DNA of 64,000 bases, from assembly GCA_002342065.1 (NCBI GenBank), contig DDPF01000013.1, forward strand, positions 1 through 64,000, written 5' to 3'. Under the pieces are notes generated by a model, which was not told the DNA's origin, searched no databases, and saw only the letters and a program-made list of their open reading frames with translations. This DNA comes from Bacteroidetes bacterium UBA2475. Lineage in GTDB: Bacteria; Bacteroidota; Bacteroidia; B-17B0; Aurantibacillaceae. Every line of letters starts with the position of its first letter. The stretch's first letter is position 1. This document shows positions 23,900-32,174 of the stretch, piece by piece. The position numbers and the translations under genes were made by a program.

Positions 23900-25297
23900 T
23901 TACACTTTCACGCCAATAACCAGCACATCATCCACCTGTTCTTGTTTGCCTCGCCATGTTTCGAAAGAAGAGTTTAATAGATTTTTTTGTTCGGCAAAAT
24001 TTAAATGGCAGTTTTGTAATATCACCTCTTTAAATTGACGGTGCATGTATTTTTTAAAGTGAGGTCCGCCAAATTGATCTGGAAAACCATCAGAGAAGGT
24101 ATAAATGCAATCGCCTTCATCCAGTTTAACTACATTGTTTGTAAATGGTTTGTATGCGTGATAAAAACCACAAGGCTGTTTGTCGGCTTTATAAATTTGT
24201 AATTCCTGTCCATGACCTTCTTGCTGTGCTTTAACAATATAAAGTGCGTTATTTGCTGAAGCGTATTGTAATTCTCTTTTATTTTTATCAAGACAGCAAA
24301 CTGTAATATCCATTCCATCTTTACTCTCGCCAAAATTGCCATGTTGTTTTAAGGTACTTACAATTTTATCACGCATTAAATTTAAGATCTCAGATGGTGT
24401 TTTAATGCCTTTCACTTCAACTATCTCATCTAAAAATGACAAGCCAAGCATAGTCATAAATCCTCCCGGAACTCCATGTCCGGTGCAATCGCCGGTAGCA
24501 TAAAAAACAACATTGTTCTTTTCGTGTATCCAGTAAAAATCGCCACTCACAATATCTTTTGGTTTAAATAATACAAAGCTGTCTTTAAAGTGGCTATTAA
24601 AATGAGCTTCTAATGGAATTAAAGATTGTTGGATACTTCGTGCGTAATTGATACTATCGGTAATTTCTTTTTTCTGGTTAACAACCTCTTCGTGTTTTTG
24701 CTCGATGATCTCTTTTGATTTTGCTAACTCTAATCTACTTCGAATTTCACTATAAGTTAAATTGTAACGCGTACGAATAAGGAACACACAAAAGATAGCA
24801 ACCGTAAGGGTTAACAAGCCACCATTAATTATAAATTCATCCACGGTAAGGTTACTGTTCAATACATAAAAAACAACATTGCTTATAATGGTTGCAGCTA
24901 ACACTATTAAAGAGAATTTCATTTCCCATAACACCAACATGCCAACACCAATAAACAATACCATATAAGCAAAAGCATGTTTTTGAAAATGGGCAATATC
25001 CATAACGCTCCACATGTAAGCATTTTGAATAACAATGCCAAGAACAAGTGAAAACATACAAGTATAAATGGTTATACCTGTAATTTTTCTTGTTAGTAAT
25101 GCTATAATACTTATAGATGAAACCGAAACCCTGAAAATAAAAAAAGGCAGCCAGTATTCAGGAATAACAAAAATATCGCTGATAAACCATACAATATTTA
25201 AAACAATACCAACCCAACAGGTAATGACATGAAATTTTTCTGTCGACTTATAAAATTCCTGTTTTACTATACTTTCAGGTATGGTAGTTTCTTCCAT
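23900..25297 (-). CDS. Membrane-anchored SpoIIE/PP2C-type serine phosphatase
   Basis: 465 residues. About six membrane helices occupy residues 25-175, followed by a coiled-coil linker (about 178-215, RSRLELAKSKEIIEQKHEEVVNQKKEI). The catalytic domain shows metal-binding motifs GDFYWIHEKNNVVFYATGDCTGHGVPGGFMTMLG, GMDITVCCLD and YTFSDGFPDQFGG. Such enzymes dephosphorylate anti-anti-sigma-like or SiaC-like proteins in response to a membrane or cytosolic cue. A SiaC-like protein is encoded at 46758-47138, a plausible substrate by analogy with SiaA-SiaC, though not linked by position. The gene is monocistronic, with 155 bases before the next start. Confidence 0.9.
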   Translation of the reverse strand: MEETTIPESIVKQEFYKSTEKFHVITCWVGIVLNIVWFISDIFVIPEYWLPFFIFRVSVSSISIIALLTRKITGITIYTCMFSLVLGIVIQNAYMWSVMDIAHFQKHAFAYMVLFIGVGMLVLWEMKFSLIVLAATIISNVVFYVLNSNLTVDEFIINGGLLTLTVAIFCVFLIRTRYNLTYSEIRSRLELAKSKEIIEQKHEEVVNQKKEITDSINYARSIQQSLIPLEAHFNSHFKDSFVLFKPKDIVSGDFYWIHEKNNVVFYATGDCTGHGVPGGFMTMLGLSFLDEIVEVKGIKTPSEILNLMRDKIVSTLKQHGNFGESKDGMDITVCCLDKNKRELQYASANNALYIVKAQQEGHGQELQIYKADKQPCGFYHAYKPFTNNVVKLDEGDCIYTFSDGFPDQFGGPHFKKYMHRQFKEVILQNCHLNFAEQKNLLNSSFETWRGKQEQVDDVLVIGVKV

Positions 25298-25453
25298 TAA
25301 GATTCTAAAATACGAAAGAAAAGTAATAATAGATGCTAAATTTCGACGAAATATTAAAGTTCTATTATCTATCTTAGTTGGGAAGCATATATCTGTGTCT
25401 CCAGATAGTTATTGCGACTGGTTGTGACAAGATATATATTTTACCTAAAGCGT

Positions 25454-27094
25454 TTAGGTTTGTATAGTTCCCACATTGTATTGTTTGGTAATAGGCGAGT
25501 GGTTGGCCATTTCAATACCCATACTTATTACTTTCCTTGTCTCTAATGGGTCTATAATAGCATCTAACCAAATACGTGCTGCCGCATAATAAGGTGTTGT
25601 TTGCGCATCGTAACGGTCTTTTATTTTGTTATATAACTCTGCTTCTTTTTCAGGCGTAATTTCTTCACCTTTTGCTTTTAAACTAGCTACTTCTATCTGC
25701 ACCAAAACTTTTGCTGCTTGTGCACCACCCATTACTGCTACCTGTGCAGTTGGCCAGCCGACAATTAAACGCGGATCGTATGCTTTACCACACATAGCAT
25801 AATTCGCAGCGCCATAACTGTTTCCTAAAATAATTGTGAATTTTGGTACAACAGAGTTAGCCATTGCATTTACAAGTTTAGCACCATCTTTAATAATACC
25901 ACCTTGCTCGCTGCGTGAGCCAACCATAAAGCCTGTAGCATCCTGTAAAAACACTAAAGGAATTTTCTTTTGATTACAATTCATAATAAAGCGTGCGGCT
26001 TTATCGGCGCTATCGCTATAAATTACACCGCCAAACTGCATCTCGTTACTTCCTCCCGGTTTTTTTGCTTTTACCACTTTACGCTGGTTGGCAACAATAC
26101 CAACGGCCCAGCCATCAATGCGTGCATAGGTCGTAATAATACTTTGTCCGTAATTTGCTTTGTACTCTTCGTGTGTGCTATCATCCACCAAACGCTCAAT
26201 AATATCATACATATCGTATTGTTTATCGCGCGCTACCGGAAAGATCCCGTAAAGCTCTTTCTCATCTTTTTTTGGTTTTGTGCTTGCAATACGGTTAAAA
26301 CCTGCTTTATCGTAATCGCCAACCTTACTCATAATGTTGCGAATGCGTGTTAAACAATCAGCATCATCTTTACATTTGTAATCGGTTACACCACTAATTT
26401 CGCAATGTGTTGTGGCGCCACCTAATGTTTCGTTGTCAATACTTTCGCCAATTGCAGCTTTAACCAAATAACTTCCTGCTAAAAATATAGAACCTGTTTT
26501 ATCAACGATCATTGCTTCGTCGCTCATAATGGGAAGATATGCCCCGCCTGCAACGCAGCTGCCCATAACAGCAGCAATTTGTAAAATGCCCATGCTACTC
26601 ATTACTGCATTATTTCTAAAAATTCTTCCAAAATGTTCTTTATCGGGAAAGATCTCATCTTGCAAAGGCAAATAAACACCGGCACTGTCTACCAAATAAA
26701 TAATTGGTAAACGGTTCTCCATTGCAATTTCCTGCGCACGTAAATTCTTCTTTCCTGTAATAGGGAACCAGGCTCCCGCCTTTACTGTTGCATCATTAGC
26801 AACAACTATACATTGTTTACCACTAACATAACCAATAACAATAACAACACCGCCACCGGGACAGCCGCCATGCTCTGCATACATTTCGTAGCCTGCAAAA
26901 GCACCCATTTCAACACGTGGTGTATCTTTGTCTAATAAAAAATCAATACGTTCGCGCGCACTCATTTTGCCTTGTTCGTGTAATTTATCAATACGCGCTT
27001 TACCACCGCCTAAATAAACTTTTTGCAAACGCTGCTCCATTTGGCTAATGAGCAAACGCATTTTATCATCGTTCTTATTAAATTCTAAGTCCAT
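25454..27094 (-). CDS. Acyl-CoA carboxylase carboxyltransferase (beta) subunit, methylcrotonyl-CoA type
   Basis: 546 residues. It transfers CO2 from carboxybiotin to an acyl-CoA in the cytosol. The crotonase-like double domain has GKMSARERIDFLLD near the N-terminus and GGCPGGGVVIVIG. The stretch FPDKEHFGRIFRNNAVMSSMGILQIAAVMGSCVAGGAYLPIMSDEAMIV is closest to methylcrotonyl-CoA carboxylase beta subunits, rather than propionyl ones, which usually lack that FGRIF text. No biotin carboxylase or BCCP subunit is adjacent, so the partner must be elsewhere. Leucine degradation is the likely pathway, but propionyl- or geranyl-CoA cannot be excluded. Confidence 0.88.
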   Translation of the reverse strand: MDLEFNKNDDKMRLLISQMEQRLQKVYLGGGKARIDKLHEQGKMSARERIDFLLDKDTPRVEMGAFAGYEMYAEHGGCPGGGVVIVIGYVSGKQCIVVANDATVKAGAWFPITGKKNLRAQEIAMENRLPIIYLVDSAGVYLPLQDEIFPDKEHFGRIFRNNAVMSSMGILQIAAVMGSCVAGGAYLPIMSDEAMIVDKTGSIFLAGSYLVKAAIGESIDNETLGGATTHCEISGVTDYKCKDDADCLTRIRNIMSKVGDYDKAGFNRIASTKPKKDEKELYGIFPVARDKQYDMYDIIERLVDDSTHEEYKANYGQSIITTYARIDGWAVGIVANQRKVVKAKKPGGSNEMQFGGVIYSDSADKAARFIMNCNQKKIPLVFLQDATGFMVGSRSEQGGIIKDGAKLVNAMANSVVPKFTIILGNSYGAANYAMCGKAYDPRLIVGWPTAQVAVMGGAQAAKVLVQIEVASLKAKGEEITPEKEAELYNKIKDRYDAQTTPYYAAARIWLDAIIDPLETRKVISMGIEMANHSPITKQYNVGTIQT

Positions 27095-27132
27095 ACTGTT
27101 TTTGTTAATGCTTTAAATTTATATAATATTTT

Positions 27133-27639
27133 TTAAGTCTTTATCATTTTTAAATATTTCACAACATCGTTCAAATAATTTATCAAATTAAAGGGCACTG
27201 TTTTTTGAATAATTAATTGCACTTCGTTAAAACCATTGGTCTGCCCGCATTTAACCGGAGCCTTTATAGCAGAGGTTATTGCAGATGCAAATAGCGGAAA
27301 GTTGTTTGAAGCATTTATTACCAGGTCAAATTTTTTATTTAAAAGATCGTTGGTTATTGGTTTTTTTGGCAAGCTTAGTATCGACTTATCTTTTTTTGTA
27401 AAACATTTCCAATCGCCAAAACTAGGTTCTTTAGAATTCAGTTCTATAAAAAAGACCTCTACATATTTTTGTGAATCGGTAATAAATTTATCCAGAGCGC
27501 TCTTGTTTATTGTCTCATCTTTACTAATAACAAGGGCAATCTTTTCAATTTTATCCCAGGATAAAAAATATTTTGGAAGCGCTAAATTATCTTTTGCGAC
27601 CTGCGATCTTAAAGTTATTTCAGCTAACTTATTTATCAT
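27133..27639 (-). CDS. DUF6913-like conserved Bacteroidota protein
   Basis: 168 residues, no signal peptide. ALPKYFLSWDKIEKIALVISKDETINKSALDKFI, FDLVINASNNFPLFASAITSAIKAPVKCGQ and the C-terminal YLNDVVKYLKMI match, from memory, a conserved family encoded beside nrnA in Bacteroidota. The biochemical role is unknown. The alternating beta/alpha pattern suggests a Rossmann-like fold. Its start is 2 bases after the nrnA stop, so the two are translated together. Confidence 0.7.
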   Translation of the reverse strand: MINKLAEITLRSQVAKDNLALPKYFLSWDKIEKIALVISKDETINKSALDKFITDSQKYVEVFFIELNSKEPSFGDWKCFTKKDKSILSLPKKPITNDLLNKKFDLVINASNNFPLFASAITSAIKAPVKCGQTNGFNEVQLIIQKTVPFNLINYLNDVVKYLKMIKT

Positions 27640-27641
27640 TA

Positions 27642-28643
27642 TTAAAATAATGTTTTTACAAGCGTAGTAAATTTGTTTACTGTTTCTTCTAGTGTTTGCG
27701 TGCTTTTGCCGCCGGCAGCGTTTATATGTCCGCCACCATTAAAATGGTCTCTTGCAAATTTATTTACATCAATTTTTCCTTTGCTTCTGAAAGACACTTT
27801 TATGTAACCTTCTTCTGATTCGTTAAACATGGCGCAAACTTTAATGCCTTTTATTGAGAAAGGATAATTGACAATGCCTTCTGTATCTCCTTTTTGATAG
27901 TTGAATTTTTTTAATTCATTTTCTGTAATTGCAAAGTAAGCTGCGGGAAAGTCTTTTACCAATTCCATTTTCTCGCTTAATAAATAACCTAATAATTTTA
28001 AACGCTCATAACTATAAGTATCGTATACGGCACTGTGAACATCTGCCGGCACCATTCCTGTTTTTAAGAGTTCAGAAAGTACGAGATGTGTTTTTGCTGT
28101 TACACTTGGGTAACGGAATGAGCCGGTGTCCGTCATTAAACCAGTATACAAACAAGCTGCAATTTTTTTATCGATCAGTTTTTTATGGCCCATTCCTGCA
28201 ATTAATTCATATATCAATTCGCAGGTGCTGCATGCAGCTACATCATGAAAATAATAAGTGGCGTAATTATCCGGTTGTTGATGATGATCAATAAGAACAA
28301 TAGGAGCGGTGGCTTTTTCAAGTAATAAGCCCAGCTTTTCGATGCGTTTAAAAGAATTAAAATCGAGTGTAAAAATAAGATCGGCCGCTTTTACGAGTTT
28401 TTCTACTTTAGCTTCGTTCTTTTGATGGATAATTACATTTTTATTGCCCGGTAACCAGTCCAAAAACTCAGGGTAGGCGTTAGGTACAACCACTTTTACG
28501 TTCTTATCAAGTTGTAAAAGGTAATTATATAGGGCAAGACTGCTTCCCATTGCATCGCCATCGGGGCTCCAATGTGTGGTAATAACAATGTTATTGGCCT
28601 TTTTTATTGTGTTTTTGAACTTTAAAAAGCTGTCTTTTTGCAT
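27642..28643 (-). CDS. nrnA: DHH family nanoRNase / pAp phosphatase NrnA
   Basis: 333 residues. NrnA degrades very short RNA oligonucleotides and hydrolyses 3'-phosphoadenosine 5'-phosphate in the cytosol. DHH domain: ITTHWSPDGDAMGSSLALY, FTLDFNSFKRIEKLG and the DHH motif VLIDHHQQPDNYA. The DHHA1 domain ends with the substrate-binding glycine loop FNGGGHINAAGG. The start MQKDSFLKFKNTIKKANNIVIT is typical. It is divergent from rpsU across 127 bases. Confidence 0.93.
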   Translation of the reverse strand: MQKDSFLKFKNTIKKANNIVITTHWSPDGDAMGSSLALYNYLLQLDKNVKVVVPNAYPEFLDWLPGNKNVIIHQKNEAKVEKLVKAADLIFTLDFNSFKRIEKLGLLLEKATAPIVLIDHHQQPDNYATYYFHDVAACSTCELIYELIAGMGHKKLIDKKIAACLYTGLMTDTGSFRYPSVTAKTHLVLSELLKTGMVPADVHSAVYDTYSYERLKLLGYLLSEKMELVKDFPAAYFAITENELKKFNYQKGDTEGIVNYPFSIKGIKVCAMFNESEEGYIKVSFRSKGKIDVNKFARDHFNGGGHINAAGGKSTQTLEETVNKFTTLVKTLF

Positions 28644-28733
28644 AAATAGTGGAAAACAGTAAATTTAGGGTATTTGCCCCTTAAATACATTAAAATCGTC
28701 TAAAAAATATTTTAGGGTATTTGAAATTTTCGT

Positions 28734-28741
28734 TATATTTG
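28734..28741 (+). promoter_or_regulatory. -7 box of rpsU
   Basis: TATATTTG, matching TAnnTTTG. TTTA is found 19 bases upstream in place of TTG, so the -33 box is weak. The leader is about 25 nt (CACCTCTTAAATTATAAATAGACTTAAAA) and has no Shine-Dalgarno. Confidence 0.6.
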
Positions 28742-28770
28742 CACCTCTTAAATTATAAATAGACTTAAAA

Positions 28771-28968
28771 ATGCTAATAGTTCAAATTAAAGAAGGCGAT
28801 AACATTGAAAAAGCCTTAAAAAAGTACAAGAAGAAATTCGAAAAAACCGGTGTAGTTAAACAATTACGCGAGCGTACTAAATTTACAAAACCATCAGTTC
28901 GCCGTCGCGAAGAGATGATCAAAGCTGCTTACAAGCAAAAATTACAGATCGGCGCTATCGAGAAGTAA
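28771..28968 (+). CDS. rpsU: 30S ribosomal protein bS21
   Basis: 65 residues: MLIVQIKEGDNIEKALKKYKKKFEKTGVVKQLRERTKFTKPSVRRREEMIKAAYKQK, a typical Bacteroidota bS21. In this phylum bS21 helps bind and hide the 3' end of 16S rRNA, the anti-Shine-Dalgarno. In some Bacteroidota rpsU itself has a Shine-Dalgarno allowing feedback. Here the upstream sequence is AAATAGACTTAAAA, with no Shine-Dalgarno. It heads the rpsU-xerC-hpf group. Confidence 0.97.
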   Translation: MLIVQIKEGDNIEKALKKYKKKFEKTGVVKQLRERTKFTKPSVRRREEMIKAAYKQKLQIGAIEK

Positions 28969-29048
28969 TATCTTTATAAAATTTACAATTTTTTATATTG
29001 GAATCCTAAACTGAATTGCATAAATTCGTTTAGGATTTTTTTATTTTT

Positions 29049-29942
29049 ATGAGGGAAGTGGCGGTTAAAGACTTTATTTCTTATTTGAGCTTGCAAAAGC
29101 GGGCCAGTGCTTTAACGGTTAAAAATTATGCCCTCGATCTAAAAGAGTTTTTCAGCTTCCTGGACTCAGAAACACTCAATTTAAAACTTTCAGAGATCAC
29201 TCATCAACATGCCCGGGGCTTTATGGCTCACTTAATGGATAAAAAGCAGTCTCCACGTAGCGTTAACCGCAAATTAAGCACCTTAAAGTCATTTTTTAAA
29301 TATCTTGTTAGAAGTCATGTTTTAATTATTAATCCCATGCAAAAAGTGCAGGGACCAAAAGTTGCTAAAAAATTGCCGGTTTTTATTGACGAAGCGCAAA
29401 CAAAAAAGCTTTTTGAGAGTTATACTTTTAAACCTGGCTTTGAAGGAATTAGGGATAAACTGGTAATTGATATTTTTTATCAAACCGGCATAAGAAGGGC
29501 AGAGTTGTTGGGCTTAAAAGAAAGTGATGTTGATCTTTACGAAAGTCAGTTAAAGGTTTTGGGTAAAAGAAATAAGGAAAGGATCATACCATTTGATCTT
29601 GGATTAAAACGCAACCTTGAAATGTATTTGAACGTAAAAAAAGATCACAATCTCCTAAACCCATTTTTATTGGTTACAATAAAAAATACGCAACTCACCG
29701 CCCAAAAAGTAACCAAAATTGTGAATGAAGTTTTAGGGGCTGTAACTACCAATTCCAAAAAAAGTCCACACGTTTTACGACACACATTTGCAACTCATTT
29801 ATTAAATAATGGTGCAGATATTAATGCCGTAAAAGAATTATTGGGCCATGCAAGTTTAGCAGCAACACAAATTTATACACATAACACAATAGAAAAATTA
29901 AAAAGATCATATAATCAAGCACACCCGCATTCGGGTATTTAA
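29049..29942 (+). CDS. xerC: Tyrosine recombinase XerC/XerD type
   Basis: 297 residues. It resolves chromosome dimers at dif with its partner recombinase. The N-terminal SAM-like domain (1-85) starts MREVAVKDFISYLSLQKRAS, and the C-terminal catalytic domain carries all active residues: GIRRAELLG (Arg), SPHVLRHTFATHLLNNG (His, Arg), LGHASLAATQIYTHNT (His, Tyr). The length and its place between rpsU and hpf mark it as the core chromosomal enzyme and not a mobile-element integrase. No dif-like site is obvious nearby. Confidence 0.93.
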   Translation: MREVAVKDFISYLSLQKRASALTVKNYALDLKEFFSFLDSETLNLKLSEITHQHARGFMAHLMDKKQSPRSVNRKLSTLKSFFKYLVRSHVLIINPMQKVQGPKVAKKLPVFIDEAQTKKLFESYTFKPGFEGIRDKLVIDIFYQTGIRRAELLGLKESDVDLYESQLKVLGKRNKERIIPFDLGLKRNLEMYLNVKKDHNLLNPFLLVTIKNTQLTAQKVTKIVNEVLGAVTTNSKKSPHVLRHTFATHLLNNGADINAVKELLGHASLAATQIYTHNTIEKLKRSYNQAHPHSGI

Positions 29943-29958
29943 TAACACAAAAAAAAAT

Positions 29959-29964
29959 AGGAGG
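29959..29964 (+). promoter_or_regulatory. Perfect Shine-Dalgarno AGGAGG in front of hpf
   Basis: AGGAGG at 29959-29964, with 9 bases to the ATG at 29974. It is the only start in this window where I find a strong Shine-Dalgarno; all others have A-rich or unrelated sequence. It should pair with the 16S 3' end when that is free. Confidence 0.85.
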
Positions 29965-29973
29965 AAACAAGTT

Positions 29974-30270
29974 ATGACAATCAACATCCAATCAGTGCAC
30001 TTTGATGCAGACAAAAAGTTACTTGACTTTGTTAATGAGAAAGTAGAAAAATTGAACAAGTATTATGATGGTATTATTAATAGCGAAATAACGCTAAAGA
30101 TAGATAAGAGCAGCAATAGTGCAAATAAAATAGCCGAGATAAAGATGTCGGGTAAGGGGCACGAATTCTTTGCTAAAAAACAATCGGCGAGTTTTGAAGA
30201 ATCAACAGATCTTACCTGCGAAGCTTTAAGAAATCAAATTATGAAGCATAAAGAAAAAATAAAAGGATAA
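29974..30270 (+). CDS. hpf: Ribosome hibernation promoting factor, short HPF/RaiA type
   Basis: 98 residues, MTINIQSVHFDADKKLLDFVNEKVEKLNKYYDG, then KSSNSANKIAEIKMSGKGHEFFAKKQSASFEESTDLTCEALRNQIMKHKEK. This is the short form without a dimerising C-terminal domain. HPF binds the 30S mRNA channel in starving cells and helps store inactive ribosomes. It lies 31 bases after xerC and is followed by a strong terminator. The start is decided by the AGGAGG at 29959-29964. Confidence 0.93.
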   Translation: MTINIQSVHFDADKKLLDFVNEKVEKLNKYYDGIINSEITLKIDKSSNSANKIAEIKMSGKGHEFFAKKQSASFEESTDLTCEALRNQIMKHKEKIKG

Positions 30271-30292
30271 TAATTTTAGTATTATTTAAAAT

Positions 30293-30325
30293 AAAAAAGG
30301 CTGCATGATTAGTGCAGCCTTTTTT
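30293..30325. terminator. Bidirectional intrinsic terminator after hpf
   Basis: AAAAAAGGCTGCA (30293-30305) pairs perfectly with TGCAGCCTTTTTT (30313-30325), with a 7-nt loop. A-run and T-run flank it on both strands, so it ends both hpf (+) and the sigma factor gene (-). Confidence 0.93.
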
Positions 30326-30339
30326 ATTTGAAGAATTTT

Positions 30340-30939
30340 TTATCTGAAAGATACTTCCAGGTTCTTTTCTTCGATCAACTTCTTTAAATTCAATAAGCCG
30401 TAACGCATTCTGCCTAAAGCGGTGTTTATTGAAACATTTGTAAAATCAGCAATTTCTTTAAAGCTCATATCGTAATATGTTCTCATGATCACCACTTCAC
30501 GCTGATCGGCCGGTAACTCATTTATAATGGCGCGTATACTTTTTTTGAATTTCGATGTTTCATCAAAATCATCGGCAGGCTGATCGCTGGCAAGGGTATT
30601 AAACACGCTCACTTCTTCACCTTCTTCGTTAATATAAACAGGCACAGGCGGCATTTTTTTGATCCTTCTAAAATGATCGATGATCAAATTACGGGCAATG
30701 CGAATAACCCAGGGCAAAAATTTGCCTTCTTCGCTATACTGACCGCGTTTTAGGGTTTGTATAACCTTAAAAAAGGTATCCTGAAAAATATCTTCGGCCA
30801 AAGCCTTGTTTTTTACAACTACCATAATAGAAGAAAATATTTTTCTTTTATGACGATTAAGTAAAATTGATAAGGAATCTTCGTTTCCGCCAATATAGAG
30901 TTGCACTAACTCGTTATCATTTAATAATTGAATAGACAT
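30340..30939 (-). CDS. ECF-type RNA polymerase sigma factor
   Basis: 199 residues. Sigma region 2 is at about 25-95 (LLNRHKRKIFSSIMVVVKNKALAEDIFQDTFFKVIQTL and FLPWVIRIARNLIIDHFRR). An acidic linker (INEEGEEVSVFNTLASDQPADDFDE) follows, then region 4 at about 130-190 (INELPADQREVVIMRTYYDMSFKEIADFTNVSINTALGRMRYGLLNLKK). The length and linker fit the broadly conserved Bacteroidota ECF group that includes Porphyromonas SigP, which works with PorX. PorX is encoded at 43916-45472, but a SigP identity is inference. No anti-sigma gene is adjacent. Confidence 0.9.
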   Translation of the reverse strand: MSIQLLNDNELVQLYIGGNEDSLSILLNRHKRKIFSSIMVVVKNKALAEDIFQDTFFKVIQTLKRGQYSEEGKFLPWVIRIARNLIIDHFRRIKKMPPVPVYINEEGEEVSVFNTLASDQPADDFDETSKFKKSIRAIINELPADQREVVIMRTYYDMSFKEIADFTNVSINTALGRMRYGLLNLKKLIEEKNLEVSFR

Positions 30940-31138
30940 GTTTTTTACTATATTTAATTAAGGAGATCTAGTAAATGTCTATTCTATTGGCGTTTGGTTT
31001 TAAATGATTAATAAAGCAAATATAGACTAATTTGACGAATGCCTAAAATTGAAATGTTAAAATCGTTAAATTTTTGAGCGAAACATGCTTTTGACTGAGT
31101 GAATGAATCTGATAACCTGAAAAAAAGGCATAAAAAAA

Positions 31139-31238
31139 GGGTAAGCTACTTCCATCGCACCGCTCAACCGCATACCCTTGCTTTGTTCCCAACCTGGGGG
31201 ATTCTGTAGGAGCTGGTCGTGAAAGACTTACCCAAGGC
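31139..31238 (-). ncRNA. ffs: Signal recognition particle RNA (small bacterial type)
   Basis: On the minus strand the ends GGGTAAG (31233-31227) and CTTACCC (31145-31139) pair, and T's follow the 3' end (31138-31132). The apical domain reads CAGG-TTG-GGAA-CAA-AGCA, the conserved SRP domain IV: a GGAA tetraloop (complement of 31186-31189), a short stem, and the symmetric loop CAGG/AGCA that contacts the Ffh M domain. The length of about 95-100 nt fits the small bacterial 4.5S type. The mature 5' end could be 31232-31235. Its protein partners Ffh and FtsY are at 2991-4340 and 6331-7290. Confidence 0.9.
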
Positions 31239-31245
31239 AAAATTA
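31238..31245 (-). promoter_or_regulatory. -7 box of the SRP RNA gene
   Basis: TAATTTTG on the minus strand fits TAnnTTTG. It sits directly before the RNA 5' end, at the expected distance for a start at 31232-31235. No clear -33 TTG is seen. Confidence 0.65.
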
Positions 31246-31285
31246 GTATTATTTTATTGAATACTACTAATTAATTTTTATTTTT

Positions 31286-31984
31286 TTAGTCCCTGTTACT
31301 TGTATAACGCCAGATATAATATACCAAAGTGGCAATAGAGCCTAAAGCAGCTACAAAGTAAGTGTAGGCCGCCCATTTTAAAGCATCTTTTGCTTCAGCA
31401 TGTTCGTAATCACGGGTTAATCGCGAATTATCTAACCAAGCTAATGCCCTTTTGCTTGCATCTACCTCTACTGGTAAAGTAATTAAACTAAACAATGTAA
31501 TAGCGCCTTGTAAAACTATGAATATCAAAAGCATAGAATTCATCATGCCCTGCATACTATAAGCAGCAAAAGCTAAACCGATGGTTAGAAAACTCATTAA
31601 GTTACTTGCTAACTGCACCACCGGAACGATCTTACTGCGCATAGTTAACCATTGATACGCGGTTGCGTGCTGCACTGCATGCCCGCATTCATGGGCTGCA
31701 ACGGCTGCTGCTGCAATGTGCCTTCCGTTATATACATCCTCACTTAAATTAACCGTTTTATCGGCAGGGTTATAATGATCGGTCAATCTGCCTTCAACAC
31801 TTAACACCTTAACATCGTAAATGCCATTTTCCTTCAGCATTTTTTCTGCAATATCTTTCCCGCTAAGACCCGATGAAAGAGGTTCTTTAGAATACTTTGC
31901 AAATTTACTTTTTAGCCGCGAACTCACTAAAAGCCCTATCAGCATAAACACTACAGCTATTATCAATAATCCTATATCAAACAT
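31286..31984 (-). CDS. Membrane zinc metallopeptidase, YugP family
   Basis: 232 residues from ATG 31984, which gives MFDIGLLIIAVVFMLIGLLVSSRLKSKF; the frame also opens at 32023, but that prefix is not hydrophobic. Zinc motif: AAAVAAHECGHAVQHATAYQWLTMRSK (HEcGH near residue 102). Further helices are at about 130-175 and 205-225. The family is DUF2268-like/YugP neutral zinc peptidase, an inner-membrane protein of unknown substrate. Upstream on the same strand it faces surE divergently. Confidence 0.9.
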   Translation of the reverse strand: MFDIGLLIIAVVFMLIGLLVSSRLKSKFAKYSKEPLSSGLSGKDIAEKMLKENGIYDVKVLSVEGRLTDHYNPADKTVNLSEDVYNGRHIAAAAVAAHECGHAVQHATAYQWLTMRSKIVPVVQLASNLMSFLTIGLAFAAYSMQGMMNSMLLIFIVLQGAITLFSLITLPVEVDASKRALAWLDNSRLTRDYEHAEAKDALKWAAYTYFVAALGSIATLVYYIWRYTSNRD

Positions 31985-32174
31985 ATTTTTATTTTTATGT
32001 AAGTGCAGCAAACCAAATGCCATTTTAGTTTTATGTCAAAATATCATGAAATGCCTTTAAATCCTTGAAATAATGGCCGCCTTGTTAATTAAATTAACAA
32101 ACCAACTTTAGTAAGTTTAATTTTTTTTAGCCTTTGTCTTTAAAACTTTCAACTAGTTTTAGTAAAAATTAAAT

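Noticed and set aside
25970..26353. A 127-codon frame opposite the carboxylase gene
   Set aside because: Cysteine/isoleucine-rich nonsense text, a shadow of the conserved carboxylase frame.
29049..29942. Tyrosine recombinase as mark of an integrated element
   Set aside because: It has core XerC length and sits in the conserved rpsU-xerC-hpf order; there are no attachment repeats, no tRNA and no cargo genes.
30340..30939. This ECF sigma factor as the regulator of the precursor promoters
   Set aside because: The only argument is that both are in the window; they are 14 kb apart, and I found no copy of the two-box element upstream of the sigma gene.
31043..31240. A 65-codon open frame on the minus strand
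   Set aside because: It runs over the SRP RNA and its terminator; the structure and -7 box explain the sequence better than a protein.
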